Origin: DATAXV01 sp036272915 | Lineage (GTDB): Bacteria; Chloroflexota; Dormibacteria; Dormibacterales; Dormibacteraceae | Reading direction: 5' to 3' | Length of the DNA: 64,000 bases | Assembly (NCBI GenBank): GCA_036272915.1 | Contig: DATAXV010000190.1 | Location: forward strand, 1-64,000 | Shown here: positions 29,265 to 37,084 of the stretch, piece after piece | Layout: each line of letters starts with the position of its first letter | How positions within the stretch are numbered: the stretch's first letter is position 1 | Program-made: the position numbers and the translations under genes | Notes under the pieces: generated by a model | What the model saw: the letters and a program-made list of their open reading frames with translations, nothing else | Database searches by the model: none | Told to the model about the DNA's origin: nothing

Positions 29265-30107
29265 TCGACCCGCTCGCGATCCCGGGCCCCTCGCCGATCG
29301 ACGAGCGCCCCATGGCCAGGAGCCGTGGCAGCTTTGACGGCAGCTCCTCGAGGCTCGCGATCTGCGGCGTGTCGCCGGCGCCGCTGAAGCGTCCCCAGTC
29401 GACGCCGGGCCTGCGGATCAGGACGGCGCCGATGCCGGCCGCCCGGGCCCCCTCGATGTCGCGCGACACCTTGTCCCCGACCATCACCGCGCGGTCGACG
29501 CCCATCTCCTCCATGACCAGCGCGAAGATTCGTGGATCGGGCTTGCCGCGCTGGACCTGACCGGCCTGGACGCGCTCGCCGGAGACGACGATCGAGTCGA
29601 AGAGCGGGGCGAGCCCGGAGGCGTCGATCTTCGCGCGCTGGAGATGGGGATCCCCGTTGGTGAGCAGTCCGAGGCGCAGCCCTCGTTCCCGGAGCGATCG
29701 GAGCTCCCTCCCGACCTCCGGATAGACCCCGTGCCGTCGGGAGCGGTCGATGCGGAAGCGCCCGGCGAGATCCTCGGCCTCCGCGACGCGAGACCAGCCC
29801 TGATCCCTGAGGGCTCCAGCCCAGGAGTCCGCTGGTGACGGCCGGCCCACAGACTCAACCTCGGATTGGAGGCGAACTCACCCCACAGCCCCTCCGCGGC
29901 GCTGATGCCGATCCGATCGCAATAGTCGGACTCGGGTCCTTCACGCCAGAGTTCCTCGGCGTGGCGAAGCACGTCGGCCCTGAGGCGCCGCGGAAGGATG
30001 GTGAACTCGCGCGCGGCCCACGCGGTAACCTCCGCGAACGACGCCTCGGTGGCGTCGGTGTCGGCGATGAGGGTGTCGTCGAGGTCGAAGATGACCCCGG
30101 CGGTCAC
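29239..30107 (-). pseudogene. HAD superfamily hydrolase broken by a frameshift
   Basis: The N-terminal part starts at GTG 30107 with VTAGVIFDLDDTLIADTDAT (motif I DLDDT) and continues to EGLWGEFASNP in one frame. The rest, DSWAGALRDQGWSRV, LGLLTNGDPHLQRAKID (motif II), RGKPDPRIFALVM (motif III Lys) and MVGDKVSRDIEGARAAG (motif IV), lies in another frame. The shift falls between about 29850 and 29885 and is equivalent to one lost base. All four HAD motifs are otherwise intact, so this is either a fresh mutation or a sequence error. Confidence 0.75.
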
Positions 30108-30349
30108 CGGCCCGGCTGCGGTGCGGCGCGCCTCGTTGGGCGGTTGGCCACGAGGTGGGACAGGGGCATTCGGCAACGGTCGACTCCTTGGCTCGAACGG
30201 CGGGAGGGCGCCCCGGGCCGAGCGCCTCGACGCGGACATGGTGACCGAGCCGGGCGGACCGATGACGGACAGTGGCGGGGCGGGCGAGGGTGTGGCGCCG
30301 GATGCGGCCCGGTCCTGGGGCGGGGATCATGGCATCGGGGCCTGCCGCT

Positions 30350-30355
30350 ACGATG
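30350..30355 (+). promoter_or_regulatory. Possible -10 hexamer TACGAT for the dehydrogenase leader
   Basis: TACGAT about 70 nt ahead of the first leader ORF; transcription from here would include the hairpin at 30369-30407 and both leader ORFs. Confidence 0.3.
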
Positions 30356-30368
30356 GAGGTAGGGAAGC

Positions 30369-30407
30369 GACCCTGGGGCCACCGGCCCGACCCGCCCGGC
30401 CAGGGTC
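30369..30407 (+). promoter_or_regulatory. Leader hairpin just upstream of leader ORF 1
   Basis: GACCCTGG (30369-30376) pairs perfectly with CCAGGGTC (30400-30407); inside, GGGCC and GGCCC can form a smaller stem. It ends 2 nt before the AGGAGG ribosome binding site of leader ORF 1, so its folding could affect initiation. Confidence 0.45.
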
Positions 30408-30419
30408 CCAGGAGGATCG

Positions 30420-30524
30420 ATGCCCGCGCGTGATCGGAGGTTGGTGGCACCGGCGACGGGAGCCCGACCCGGGCGGGCACGCGCGGCAAGCTCAGGCACC
30501 CGAGGAGGTAGGCCGGAACCATGA
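30420..30524 (+). CDS. Leader ORF 1, 34 residues, Arg/Ala/Gly/Pro-rich
   Basis: ATG 30420 has AGGAGG 4 nt upstream. The peptide begins MPARDRRLVAPATG and has about eight Arg residues. Its TGA overlaps the ATG of the next small ORF (ATGA at 30521-30524). No homology recognised; treated as a probable leader peptide because of the ribosome binding site and coupling. Confidence 0.4.
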   Translation: MPARDRRLVAPATGARPGRARAASSGTRGGRPEP

Positions 30525-30580
30525 CCACGCTGTGCGAGCTTCGAGACCGCGGCGACTCGACCGCGAGGGTGTCGGTATGA
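30521..30580 (+). CDS. Leader ORF 2, 19 residues, coupled at both ends
   Basis: Peptide MTTLCELRDRGDSTARVSV. It starts within the stop of leader ORF 1 and its own TGA overlaps the ATG of the dehydrogenase (ATGA at 30577-30580). GAGGAGG lies 12 nt before its start. Together the two ORFs form a stop/start relay leading ribosomes to the dehydrogenase. Confidence 0.4.
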   Translation: MTTLCELRDRGDSTARVSV

Positions 30581-31584
30581 GCGATCAGCAGCTGGTCGTC
30601 ATCGTCGACGCGCGAGGGACGGAGGCGACGCCCGAGTCGATCGTCCTGCTCGAGCGTGCCGGGTTCCGTGTCGAGGTCTGCCGGCAGTCCGCCGACGAGG
30701 ATCTGATCCGGGTCGGTGGCGAGGCCGATGGCCTGATCTTCGCCGGCGGCATCTCCCGGCCGGTGATGGAGAACCTCACCCGCTGCAGGGTCATCGCCCG
30801 CAGCGGCATCGGCATGGACACGGTCGAGGCCATCGACGTCGCCACCGAGCGCGGCATCGTCCTCTGCAACATGCCCAACGTCATCGAGGAGGAGGTGGCC
30901 GACCAGACCATGGCCCTCCTGCTCGCCTGCGCCCGCAGGGTGGTCGCGCTCGATCGCTACGTGCGCGAGGGCGCCTGGGGGAGGCGCGAGCCGCCGCCCG
31001 ACGAGATGCTCACCAGCCCCCGCATCTCCGGCAGCACGCTGGGCCTGGTCGGCCTCGGCCAGATCGCCCGGGCCGTGGCCAGGCGGATGGCCGGCTTCGG
31101 CGTCCGCATCATCGCCCACGATCCCTACCTCGACGCCGCCGTCTTCCGCGAGGTCGGGGCCAAGCAGGCGACGCTGGCTGAGGTCCTGCAGGACAGCGGC
31201 TTCGTCTCCGTCCACTGCCCGCTCATGGAGACCACCCGCCACCTGATCAGCCGGCCGGAGCTTCGGATGATGCGGCCGGACGCGATCCTGGTCAACACCG
31301 CGCGCGGCCCGATCATCGACCAGGAGGCACTGGTCGAGGCGCTTCGACAGGGCTGGATCGCCGGCGCCGGCATCGACGTCATGGAGGTCGAGCCGCTCCC
31401 CGCCGACGACCCGCTCCGCACGCTGCCCAACGTGGTGCTCAGCCCCCACTCCGCCTCGCGCAGCGTCTTCACCGAGCGCGAGCGCCGGCTGCGCCCGGCC
31501 CAGGAGGTGATCGCTGTGCTCTCCGGGCACCTTCCCCGGGCAGTATGGAACCGGGAGGTGCTGCGGCAGCTCTCGCTGCGCTGA
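30577..31584 (+). CDS. D-isomer-specific 2-hydroxyacid dehydrogenase
   Basis: A 335-residue NAD-dependent dehydrogenase of the D-2-hydroxyacid/phosphoglycerate dehydrogenase family. Rossmann fingerprint LGLVGLGQIARAVARRM, catalytic Arg in VNTARGPIID, Glu in GIDVMEVEPL and His in LSPHSAS. There is no ACT or other regulatory C-terminal domain. Substrate not assigned (glyoxylate/hydroxypyruvate, phosphoglycerate or other). ATG 30577 has GAGGG 7 nt upstream and is reached through two overlapping leader ORFs. Confidence 0.85.
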   Translation: MSDQQLVVIVDARGTEATPESIVLLERAGFRVEVCRQSADEDLIRVGGEADGLIFAGGISRPVMENLTRCRVIARSGIGMDTVEAIDVATERGIVLCNMPNVIEEEVADQTMALLLACARRVVALDRYVREGAWGRREPPPDEMLTSPRISGSTLGLVGLGQIARAVARRMAGFGVRIIAHDPYLDAAVFREVGAKQATLAEVLQDSGFVSVHCPLMETTRHLISRPELRMMRPDAILVNTARGPIIDQEALVEALRQGWIAGAGIDVMEVEPLPADDPLRTLPNVVLSPHSASRSVFTERERRLRPAQEVIAVLSGHLPRAVWNREVLRQLSLR

Positions 31585-31603
31585 GCGCCGGGGCCGCCGA
31601 AGG

Positions 31604-32299
31604 CTACGGCTGATCGGAGAAGAGCCGGACGAGTCCTTCGAGCAGGGCGGTGAGGCCTAGCTCGAAGGATTCGTCCATCCAGGCTGCCGCCTCCGGTGTC
31701 CAGCCACCGCGCTCCGTCCAGCTGGCGCGCAGGTGGCGGTAGGGCCCGGACTCGACCGTCTCCAGCAGGCGCCGGGTGCGATCGCTCACCGCTGCGTCCC
31801 GGGGCCTGGCCGTGGTCAGCTCCGCCCTGTGGAGCGCGTGACCGTCGACGAAGGAGTCGGTCACGGCCATGACCCTGAGCTTCTGCTCATCACTGAACGG
31901 CGATCCCTCGAGCGCGGCCAGCGTCTGCTCGCCGTGGCGCAGCGCGTTGTCGCCGGGGCCCGCGTTCTGCAGGGCGACCAGCGACCAGGGGTGCTGCACA
32001 CGCAGCCGGTAGGTCCGGCGGAGGATGGCCCCCAACGCATCGCGCCAGGGTCGTGCGAGCTCCTCCGCACCGACCAGCAACTCGCCCATCAGACGATCGT
32101 CCATGAGCGCCACCAGCTCGTCCTTGGTGCGGACGTGGTGGTAGATCGTCATCGTGCCCGAGCCCAGCTCCTGCGCGACCCGGCGCATCGAGACGGCCTC
32201 GAAGCCCTCCCGATCGGCGATCTCGAAAGCCACCTGTGCGAGCTGCTCCCGGCTGAACTTGGGAGGGCGCCCCGGCGTGCTCCTTGACATTCCGTACAT
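31604..32299 (-). CDS. TetR/AcrR family repressor
   Basis: A 231-residue regulator (228 if started at ATG 32290). HTH: GRPPKFSREQLAQVAFEIAD, then FEAVSMRRVAQELGSGTMTIYHHVRTKDEL. The C-terminal domain is of the TetR_C_11-like type with WRDALGAILRRTYRLRVQHP. ATG 32290 has TACGAT 7 nt upstream; ATG 32299 is also possible. Divergent from a quinone-oxidoreductase-like gene; a palindrome made of GTAC-type repeats lies between and even overlaps this start codon, so autoregulation is likely. Confidence 0.85.
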   Translation of the reverse strand: MYGMSRSTPGRPPKFSREQLAQVAFEIADREGFEAVSMRRVAQELGSGTMTIYHHVRTKDELVALMDDRLMGELLVGAEELARPWRDALGAILRRTYRLRVQHPWSLVALQNAGPGDNALRHGEQTLAALEGSPFSDEQKLRVMAVTDSFVDGHALHRAELTTARPRDAAVSDRTRRLLETVESGPYRHLRASWTERGGWTPEAAAWMDESFELGLTALLEGLVRLFSDQP

Positions 32300-32340
32300 C
32301 GTACCTTTATTATTTCAGTACGACGTACGGTACATCGTAC
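32294..32340. promoter_or_regulatory. TetR operator: 23-bp palindrome plus an extra half site
   Basis: GTACGACGTAC-G-GTACATCGTAC at 32318-32340 is an inverted repeat with 10 of 11 matching arm positions. A third copy of the right arm, GTACATCGTAC, lies at 32294-32304 over the tetR start. The -10-like TATTAT (32308-32313) of the plus-strand gene lies between them. Confidence 0.7.
32298..32303 (-). promoter_or_regulatory. -10-like hexamer TACGAT before ATG 32290
   Basis: TACGAT ends 7 nt before ATG 32290. It lies inside an operator half site, so the match may be due to the repeat itself. Confidence 0.3.
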
Positions 32341-32348
32341 GAGACCAT

Positions 32349-33230
32349 TTGAGCGAGGTCCTGGTGCGCGTTCTCGCCGCGCCGATCAACGCCGTCGACA
32401 GAAGCCGGGTCGCGGGCACGCACTATTCGCGTCCGAACGTCCCCTCGATCGCCGGCTTCGTCGGCGCGGGAGAGCTCGACGACGGCCGGAGGGTCATCTT
32501 CCTGAACATGGGCGGCGGCAGCATGGCTGAGCAGGTCGCGGTCGTTCCTGCGCGCCTGATCCCGATCCCCGACGGGCTTGACCCGGCCGTCGCGGCGGCC
32601 GCCTTCAACCCCGGCATGTCGGCCTGGTGGGCGGTACACCAGCGGGGCCCGGTGGAGCCAGGCGCACGGGTCCTGATCCAGGGCGCGACCGGCGTCACCG
32701 GGAAGCTCGCGGTGCAGCTGGCGCACCTGCGCGGCGCCGGGCGCGTCGTCGCCAGCGGTCGCAACCAGTCCGCCCTCGAGGAGCTGCTGAAGCTGGGTGC
32801 CGACGCGACGATCCGGGTCGACCAGCCCGACGAGGCACTGGCCGGGGCCTACCGGGCACAGGCCGGGGAGGGCTGGGATCTGATCATCGACTACCTCTGG
32901 GGGCATCCGACCGAGGTGCTGATCGACACCCTGATCCGGCACGACGCCGAGGGGCGGAGCCTCTGCACTCGTCTGGTCCAGGTCGGCGCCATGGCGGGAC
33001 CCGATCTCGTGCTTCCCGCCGCCGTGCTGCGCAGCGCGGGGCTGGAGGTGGTCGGCATGGGGACCGGCACCGTCGGCGGACGCGAGCAGATGGCCGCGGC
33101 GATCCGGGACTTCTACGAGCTCCTGCGCTCGGGGGCGCTCCGCGTCGACATCGATCGGGTCCCGTTGGACCGGGTCGACGAGGTCTGGCACCGCGAGCAG
33201 GGCGGCCGGCGACCCGTTCTCATTCCCTGA
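32349..33230 (+). CDS. Zinc-less MDR/quinone oxidoreductase family protein, short N-terminus
   Basis: A 293-residue medium-chain reductase-like protein. It has LVRVLAAPINAVDRSRVAGTHY, the NADPH-binding VLIQGATGVTGKLAVQLAHL and a substrate-domain end LRVDIDRVPLDRVDEVW. Relatives normally have about 25-30 more residues before EVLVRVLAAPIN; here the frame runs straight into the TetR operator and offers only TTG 32349 as a start. The gene may be N-terminally truncated or start with TTG. Divergent from, and probably controlled by, the TetR gene. Confidence 0.7.
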   Translation: MSEVLVRVLAAPINAVDRSRVAGTHYSRPNVPSIAGFVGAGELDDGRRVIFLNMGGGSMAEQVAVVPARLIPIPDGLDPAVAAAAFNPGMSAWWAVHQRGPVEPGARVLIQGATGVTGKLAVQLAHLRGAGRVVASGRNQSALEELLKLGADATIRVDQPDEALAGAYRAQAGEGWDLIIDYLWGHPTEVLIDTLIRHDAEGRSLCTRLVQVGAMAGPDLVLPAAVLRSAGLEVVGMGTGTVGGREQMAAAIRDFYELLRSGALRVDIDRVPLDRVDEVWHREQGGRRPVLIP

Positions 33231-33262
33231 GGTGTCGCGACGGAACTCAGGGGGGGGTCTGC

Positions 33263-33842
33263 TCAGGCCGCCTCCCCTCCCCACTCCCGACGCCAGCTGA
33301 CCCGGGGGGCGCCGCCGGCGCCCCGCCGGACCGGCACCTCGCCCAAGCGGTGGTCGATGCTGGTCCGGCGGCTGGCGATGTCGGTGCCGTACACGTGGAT
33401 CGAGACCGCGGTCTCCCGGCCGGCGCAGGCGACGCGGTGGATGTCGTCGTCCGGCGGCACCAGCGCAGTCACCTCGCCGGGATGGACGAAGCGTTCGCCG
33501 GTGGACCAGGAAGGGGTCTTCCCGGTCGCGGTGCAGGCGGTACCCGGTCTCGAGCTCGAGCCCGCGGTGGACGCCGACCACGCACCAGCAGACGTGGTCG
33601 TGGATGCAGGTGGCCTGACCCGGGAGCCCGACCAGGCTGGCCATGCTGAAGGAGCTGTCGGAGGCGACCTGGAGGACGTGCTGGCGGTAGGCGGCGGGAT
33701 CCGGCTCCTGGTCCTCGGGGTGGAGCCAGTTGCGGCGCCGGAGGCGGGCTCGCAGCACCGCGGCCACCCTGCCCGCCAGGACCCGGGGCGGCTCTTCCGG
33801 CCGGCGCTGGGCCTCGATCTCGGCGGCCAGGGACGCGATCAT
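33263..33842 (-). pseudogene. Cysteine dioxygenase-like cupin broken by a frameshift
   Basis: From ATG 33842 the frame encodes the first two thirds of a cysteine dioxygenase family protein: SFSMASLVGLPGQATCIHDH with the HxH iron ligands, and GVHRGLELETGYRL. At about 33501-33510 the reading shifts; the remainder ERFVHPGEVTALVPPDDDIH, RVACAGRETAVSIHVYGTD with the third His follows in a second frame to the stop at 33263. One base appears lost. The joined protein would be about 190 residues, normal for the family. Confidence 0.7.
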
Positions 33843-34009
33843 CGGGGTGGAGGCTGCTTGCGCCGTCGTGCGATCTCCTGTCGTCGGGCGGGGGGCCGAT
33901 CCTTATGCGGGGGGAGCCAACCATCGCCCGTGCCGACCTGGGGATAGAGCCGGGCAAGAAGATCGACAGGATCGGGAACCCGGTCGGGGGCGCTCTCCGG
34001 GTGCCGTGG

Positions 34010-34015
34010 TAGGCT
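34010..34015 (+). promoter_or_regulatory. Possible -10 hexamer TAGGCT for the TPP riboswitch transcript
   Basis: TAGGCT lies about 10 nt upstream of the first conserved riboswitch bases, the right place for a -10. No -35 is apparent. Confidence 0.35.
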
Positions 34016-34023
34016 GGCGGACG

Positions 34024-34119
34024 AAAGCAAGGGGAGTCTCTGTGGAGAGACTGAGAGGGCGCTGCCTAGCGCCGACCCGTGGAACCTGATCTGGGTAATG
34101 CCAGCGAAGGGAGCAGGGT
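34024..34119 (+). ncRNA. TPP riboswitch (THI element)
   Basis: Conserved TPP aptamer sequences occur in order: aaGGGGAGTC-like P2 strand (AGCAAGGGGAGTC), CTGAGAGGGC, GACCCGTGGAACCTGATCTGG, GTAATGCCAGCGAAGGGAGC. The aptamer senses thiamine pyrophosphate and lowers expression of the following thiG. No intrinsic terminator follows. CGTCAC at 34124-34129 can pair with GTGACG at 34160-34165, which adjoins the AGGAGGTGA ribosome binding site, so translational control is plausible. Confidence 0.93.
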
Positions 34120-34169
34120 TTCACGTCACGGGCCATCCCCTCATAGCGGCTACCAGGAGGTGACGGCAG

Positions 34170-34985
34170 ATGGCGGTGACAGAGGCGACCAAGGGCGTCA
34201 GGGAGACCGGCGACCGGCTCGTGATCGGCGGCGTTGAGCTCCGCTCGCGCCTCCTCGTCGGCACCGGCAAGTACCGCGACGACGAGGAGATGGTGGCCGC
34301 GCTGGAGGCCTCCGGCGCCGAGCTGGTGACGGTGGCGCTGCGGCGCCTCGACCTCGACGACCCGAGCAAGAAGACCCTGCTCGACACCATCGACTGGGCC
34401 CGCTACCGGGTCCTCCCCAACACTGCCGGCTGCCCGACCGCGGAGGAGGCGATCCGCATCGCCCGCCTGGCCCGCTCGATGGGCCTCTCCGACTGGGTCA
34501 AGCTGGAGGTGATCCCCGACTCCCGCTACCTCCTGCCCGACCCGGTGGAGACGCTGAGGGCGGCGGAGGTGCTGGTCAGGGAGGGCTTCACGGTCCTGCC
34601 CTACATCAACGCCGATCCGGTCCTGGCCCGCCGGCTGGAGGAGGTCGGCTGCGCCACCGTGATGCCGCTAGGCTCCCCTATCGGATCCGGTCAGGGGCTG
34701 GTCACCCAGGCCCAGATCGAGCTCATCATCGAGCAGGCGACGGTCCCGGTCGTGGTCGACGCCGGCATCGGCGGCGCCGCCGACGCCGCGCTGGCGATGG
34801 AGCTGGGCGCGGACGCGGCGCTGGTCAACACCGCCATCGCCCTGGCCAAGGACCCGACGCTGATGGCGAGCGCCGTGGGCCTCGGTATCGAGGCCGGACG
34901 CAGGAGCTTCCTGGCCGGCCGGATCTCCCGGCGGACCCAGGCGTCGGCGAGCTCTCCCACCACGGGCGTCTCCCGGCCGGCCTGA
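34170..34985 (+). CDS. thiG: Thiazole synthase ThiG
   Basis: A 271-residue TIM barrel that builds the thiazole phosphate of thiamine from DXP, ThiS-thiocarboxylate and dehydroglycine. RLLVGTGKYRDDEEM is at the N-terminus, the Schiff-base Lys111 in DWVKLEVIPD, and VMPLGSPIGSGQGL plus VVDAGIGGAADAALAMELG near the end. Very strong AGGAGGTGA ribosome binding site 6 nt upstream. No thiS, thiF, thiO or thiH accompanies it in the window, so its partners must lie elsewhere. Controlled by the TPP riboswitch just upstream. Confidence 0.95.
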   Translation: MAVTEATKGVRETGDRLVIGGVELRSRLLVGTGKYRDDEEMVAALEASGAELVTVALRRLDLDDPSKKTLLDTIDWARYRVLPNTAGCPTAEEAIRIARLARSMGLSDWVKLEVIPDSRYLLPDPVETLRAAEVLVREGFTVLPYINADPVLARRLEEVGCATVMPLGSPIGSGQGLVTQAQIELIIEQATVPVVVDAGIGGAADAALAMELGADAALVNTAIALAKDPTLMASAVGLGIEAGRRSFLAGRISRRTQASASSPTTGVSRPA

Positions 34986-34990
34986 GCCCG

Positions 34991-35463
34991 GTGGAGGCGG
35001 CGATCGTCCGGGCGCGGCCAGCGGACGCGGGCGAGATCCTCACGCTGCAGCGCGCCGCCTTCGTGGTCGAGGCGCAGCAGGCGGGGGACCCGTCCATCCC
35101 GGCCCTGCTGGAGACGCTGGAGGAGGTCCGGGCGGTGATCGACGCACCCGACGTGCTGGTGATCGCCGTTCGCGACCAGGGCCGCCTGATCGGGACCGGA
35201 CGGGTCGGGGTGAGCGGCCGGACGGCGACGGTGGGAAGGCTGGCCGTTGCCCCCGACCGGCAGCGACGGGGCCTGGGGACGGCGATGCTCCACCATCTCG
35301 AGGACGCGGTCCGGCCGCGGGTCGACACCCTCGCCATCTTCACCGGGTCGACCAGCGTCGACAACCTCCGCCTCTACCGGCGGGAGGGTACCGCGAGGTT
35401 CGCCGCGAGCTCCGCCTCGGGCCCTGGGACACGGTCCACCTGGAGAAGCCGGCGGCGCGCTGA
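34991..35463 (+). pseudogene. GNAT acetyltransferase with a C-terminal frameshift
   Basis: From GTG 34991 the frame encodes a GNAT domain: IVRARPADAGEILTLQRAAF and the acetyl-CoA loop VAPDRQRRGLGTAMLHHLE. At about 35389 the sequence GGGAGGGTACC lacks one base: with it, the frame would continue YREVRRELRLGPWDTVHLEK to the TGA at 35461-35463, the normal family ending. As given, the frame runs on with an unrelated tail to 35716. It starts 5 nt after thiG; a homopolymer error or a real late mutation is possible. Confidence 0.65.
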
Positions 35464-35468
35464 CCTGG

Positions 35469-36479
35469 TCAGTGCCCGGCCGGACACTCCGGGTCCGCGA
35501 TCTCCACCCGCATCCGGGCTCCGGGGATCGGCATGGCCAGGGCCTCGCGCTCGAACGCGGCCAGGACCTCCTCGGCGAGGGGGAAGGCGGGACGGAGCCG
35601 GACCTCGCCGCCACGCCTCCCCCAGGCCCCCACCAGCTCCCCGTCGAGGAGCAGGCCGTGGGAGTGGAACCAGTCGAAGGGCGGCTCCTTCACCAGACGG
35701 CGCATGGGGGCGATGAAGCGCCCGGTGCGGTCGAGCCCGAAGATCCGGAGCTCCTCGATGGGGAGCAGGCGGACACCTCGTACCGGCGGCGCCAGCAGGC
35801 CCGGCTCGTCGGCGGCCAGAGCCCAGGCGGGATGCCCCTCCAGGTCGACCTCGATCAGCTCCGGTGCGAGCCGGCCCCAGATCCGGTCGGCGTCGGCGGG
35901 TTCCCGGCGCGCCCACCAGGCGAAGGCGGTGGGCGTGGTCGGGGCGAAGGCGTGGACATGCCGCCGGCAGAGCTCCAGCGCCGCCTCGTCGGCGTCGACC
36001 AGAGGCGGGTCGATCTCCCGGAAGAAGAGGGAGCTCGCGGTCCAGCGGAGGGCGATGCGACCGGTCGGCGACGCCCGGCGGACGAGGTGATCCCTGAACC
36101 TGATCTCCGTGGAGCGTACCTCGCGGCCGCGGAGGGCGGCGCACACCTCGTCGGCGGCGGCCTCGATCGCCGCCCGCTCGGCGGGGTCGGAGGGCAGGGT
36201 GCCGATGGTGAAGACGCCCAGGTCCTCGACCGGCAGGACGTAGACCGCCGGCCTCGGGCAGTAGGTCTGGATCAGCCCCGGCGCCGCCCAGGCGGAGGGC
36301 TCGCAGCCCTCGACCCGGGCGTGCAGCGAGACCAGGGCCGAGCGCGGCGCGGAGTCCTGGATCCCGTGGCGGGCGGCGGCGAGGTAGCTGCCCGGAGGCA
36401 GACGGCGCTCCAGGTGATTGGCGCGCAGGCGGTGGGCCACCGCCTGCCGCCTGGTCATCCGCAGCGGCACGCCGGGCAT
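35469..36479 (-). CDS. Winged-helix DNA-binding domain protein (HTH_42, AlkZ/YcaQ-like)
   Basis: A 336-residue member of the HTH_42 superfamily, which includes the AlkZ and YcaQ DNA glycosylases. Typical segments: LRMTRRQAVAHRLRANHLER, HGIQDSAPRSALVSLHARV with the family QD active-site-like pair, GRIALRWTASSLFF and FDWFHSHGLLLDGELVGAW. Glycosylase activity on damaged or crosslinked DNA is known for some members only, so function is tentative. Start ATG 36479 lies 10 nt after the upstream stop; the two genes are likely cotranscribed. Confidence 0.7.
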   Translation of the reverse strand: MPGVPLRMTRRQAVAHRLRANHLERRLPPGSYLAAARHGIQDSAPRSALVSLHARVEGCEPSAWAAPGLIQTYCPRPAVYVLPVEDLGVFTIGTLPSDPAERAAIEAAADEVCAALRGREVRSTEIRFRDHLVRRASPTGRIALRWTASSLFFREIDPPLVDADEAALELCRRHVHAFAPTTPTAFAWWARREPADADRIWGRLAPELIEVDLEGHPAWALAADEPGLLAPPVRGVRLLPIEELRIFGLDRTGRFIAPMRRLVKEPPFDWFHSHGLLLDGELVGAWGRRGGEVRLRPAFPLAEEVLAAFEREALAMPIPGARMRVEIADPECPAGH

Positions 36480-36489
36480 CGATCGGGGC

Positions 36490-37041
36490 TCAGGCGCGCC
36501 GCCCGAGGAAGGCGAGGAAGCGGGTCTGCTCGTCCGCGCCCGGCGGCGGGTCGAGCTTGGGACCGCAGACGCGCGGGGACCGCAGCATCTCGTCCGCGGG
36601 CAGGATCCGCTCGAAGGTCCGGTGCACCTCGGCCTCATCGAGCCGCTCGTCGAGACCGGCGGCCCGGGCCAGGTCCCAGGTGTGGACGAGGACGTCGAAG
36701 TTGACGAACTGGTCGACCCCCACATCGAAGCGCTGCCGCCCCATGAGCGGGCTCTCGTACTCGGTGCCGGCGACATCGGGGTCGTCGAGGGCGCCCTGCA
36801 TGGCCTCGCGGACGGTGGTCCAGGTCCCCACCGGGTCCTCGGCGATCGAGGGGCCCGGCGGCAGCTCCCGGCCGATGTTGGCGAAGAAGGTGCCACTGCC
36901 GTCGCGCATGTGCCCGACAACGTCGCGGGCTGTCCACTCCTCGCAGGGGGAGGGGCTGTCCCACCGGTCCTCGGGCACCGCGACCACCCGCTCCGTGAAG
37001 GCCGCACTCAGGCGCCGGTAGCGCTCGGAGATCTCACTCAT
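36490..37041 (-). CDS. TIGR03086-type / DinB-like metal-binding protein
   Basis: A 183-residue four-helix protein related to the mycothiol-dependent maleylpyruvate isomerase N-terminal/DinB fold: SPCEEWTARDVVGHMRDGSG near 31-50 with a metal His, and FDVLVHTWDLARAAGLDE with a second conserved His/Asp. These proteins bind a divalent metal; thiol-dependent transferase activity is inferred for some. ATG 37041 gives the normal family N-terminus. Precedes the wHTH gene by 10 nt. Confidence 0.75.
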   Translation of the reverse strand: MSEISERYRRLSAAFTERVVAVPEDRWDSPSPCEEWTARDVVGHMRDGSGTFFANIGRELPPGPSIAEDPVGTWTTVREAMQGALDDPDVAGTEYESPLMGRQRFDVGVDQFVNFDVLVHTWDLARAAGLDERLDEAEVHRTFERILPADEMLRSPRVCGPKLDPPPGADEQTRFLAFLGRRA

Positions 37042-37084
37042 CGAACCGAAGTGTAGGCGGCCCGTCCCGAGCCGGATCGCCCGA

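Noticed and set aside
30436..30455. T-box-like core (ttggtggcaccggcg) in the dehydrogenase leader
   Set aside because: The match to the T-box antiterminator core has an extra base and there is no specifier stem, AG bulge or terminator; probably chance within leader ORF 1.
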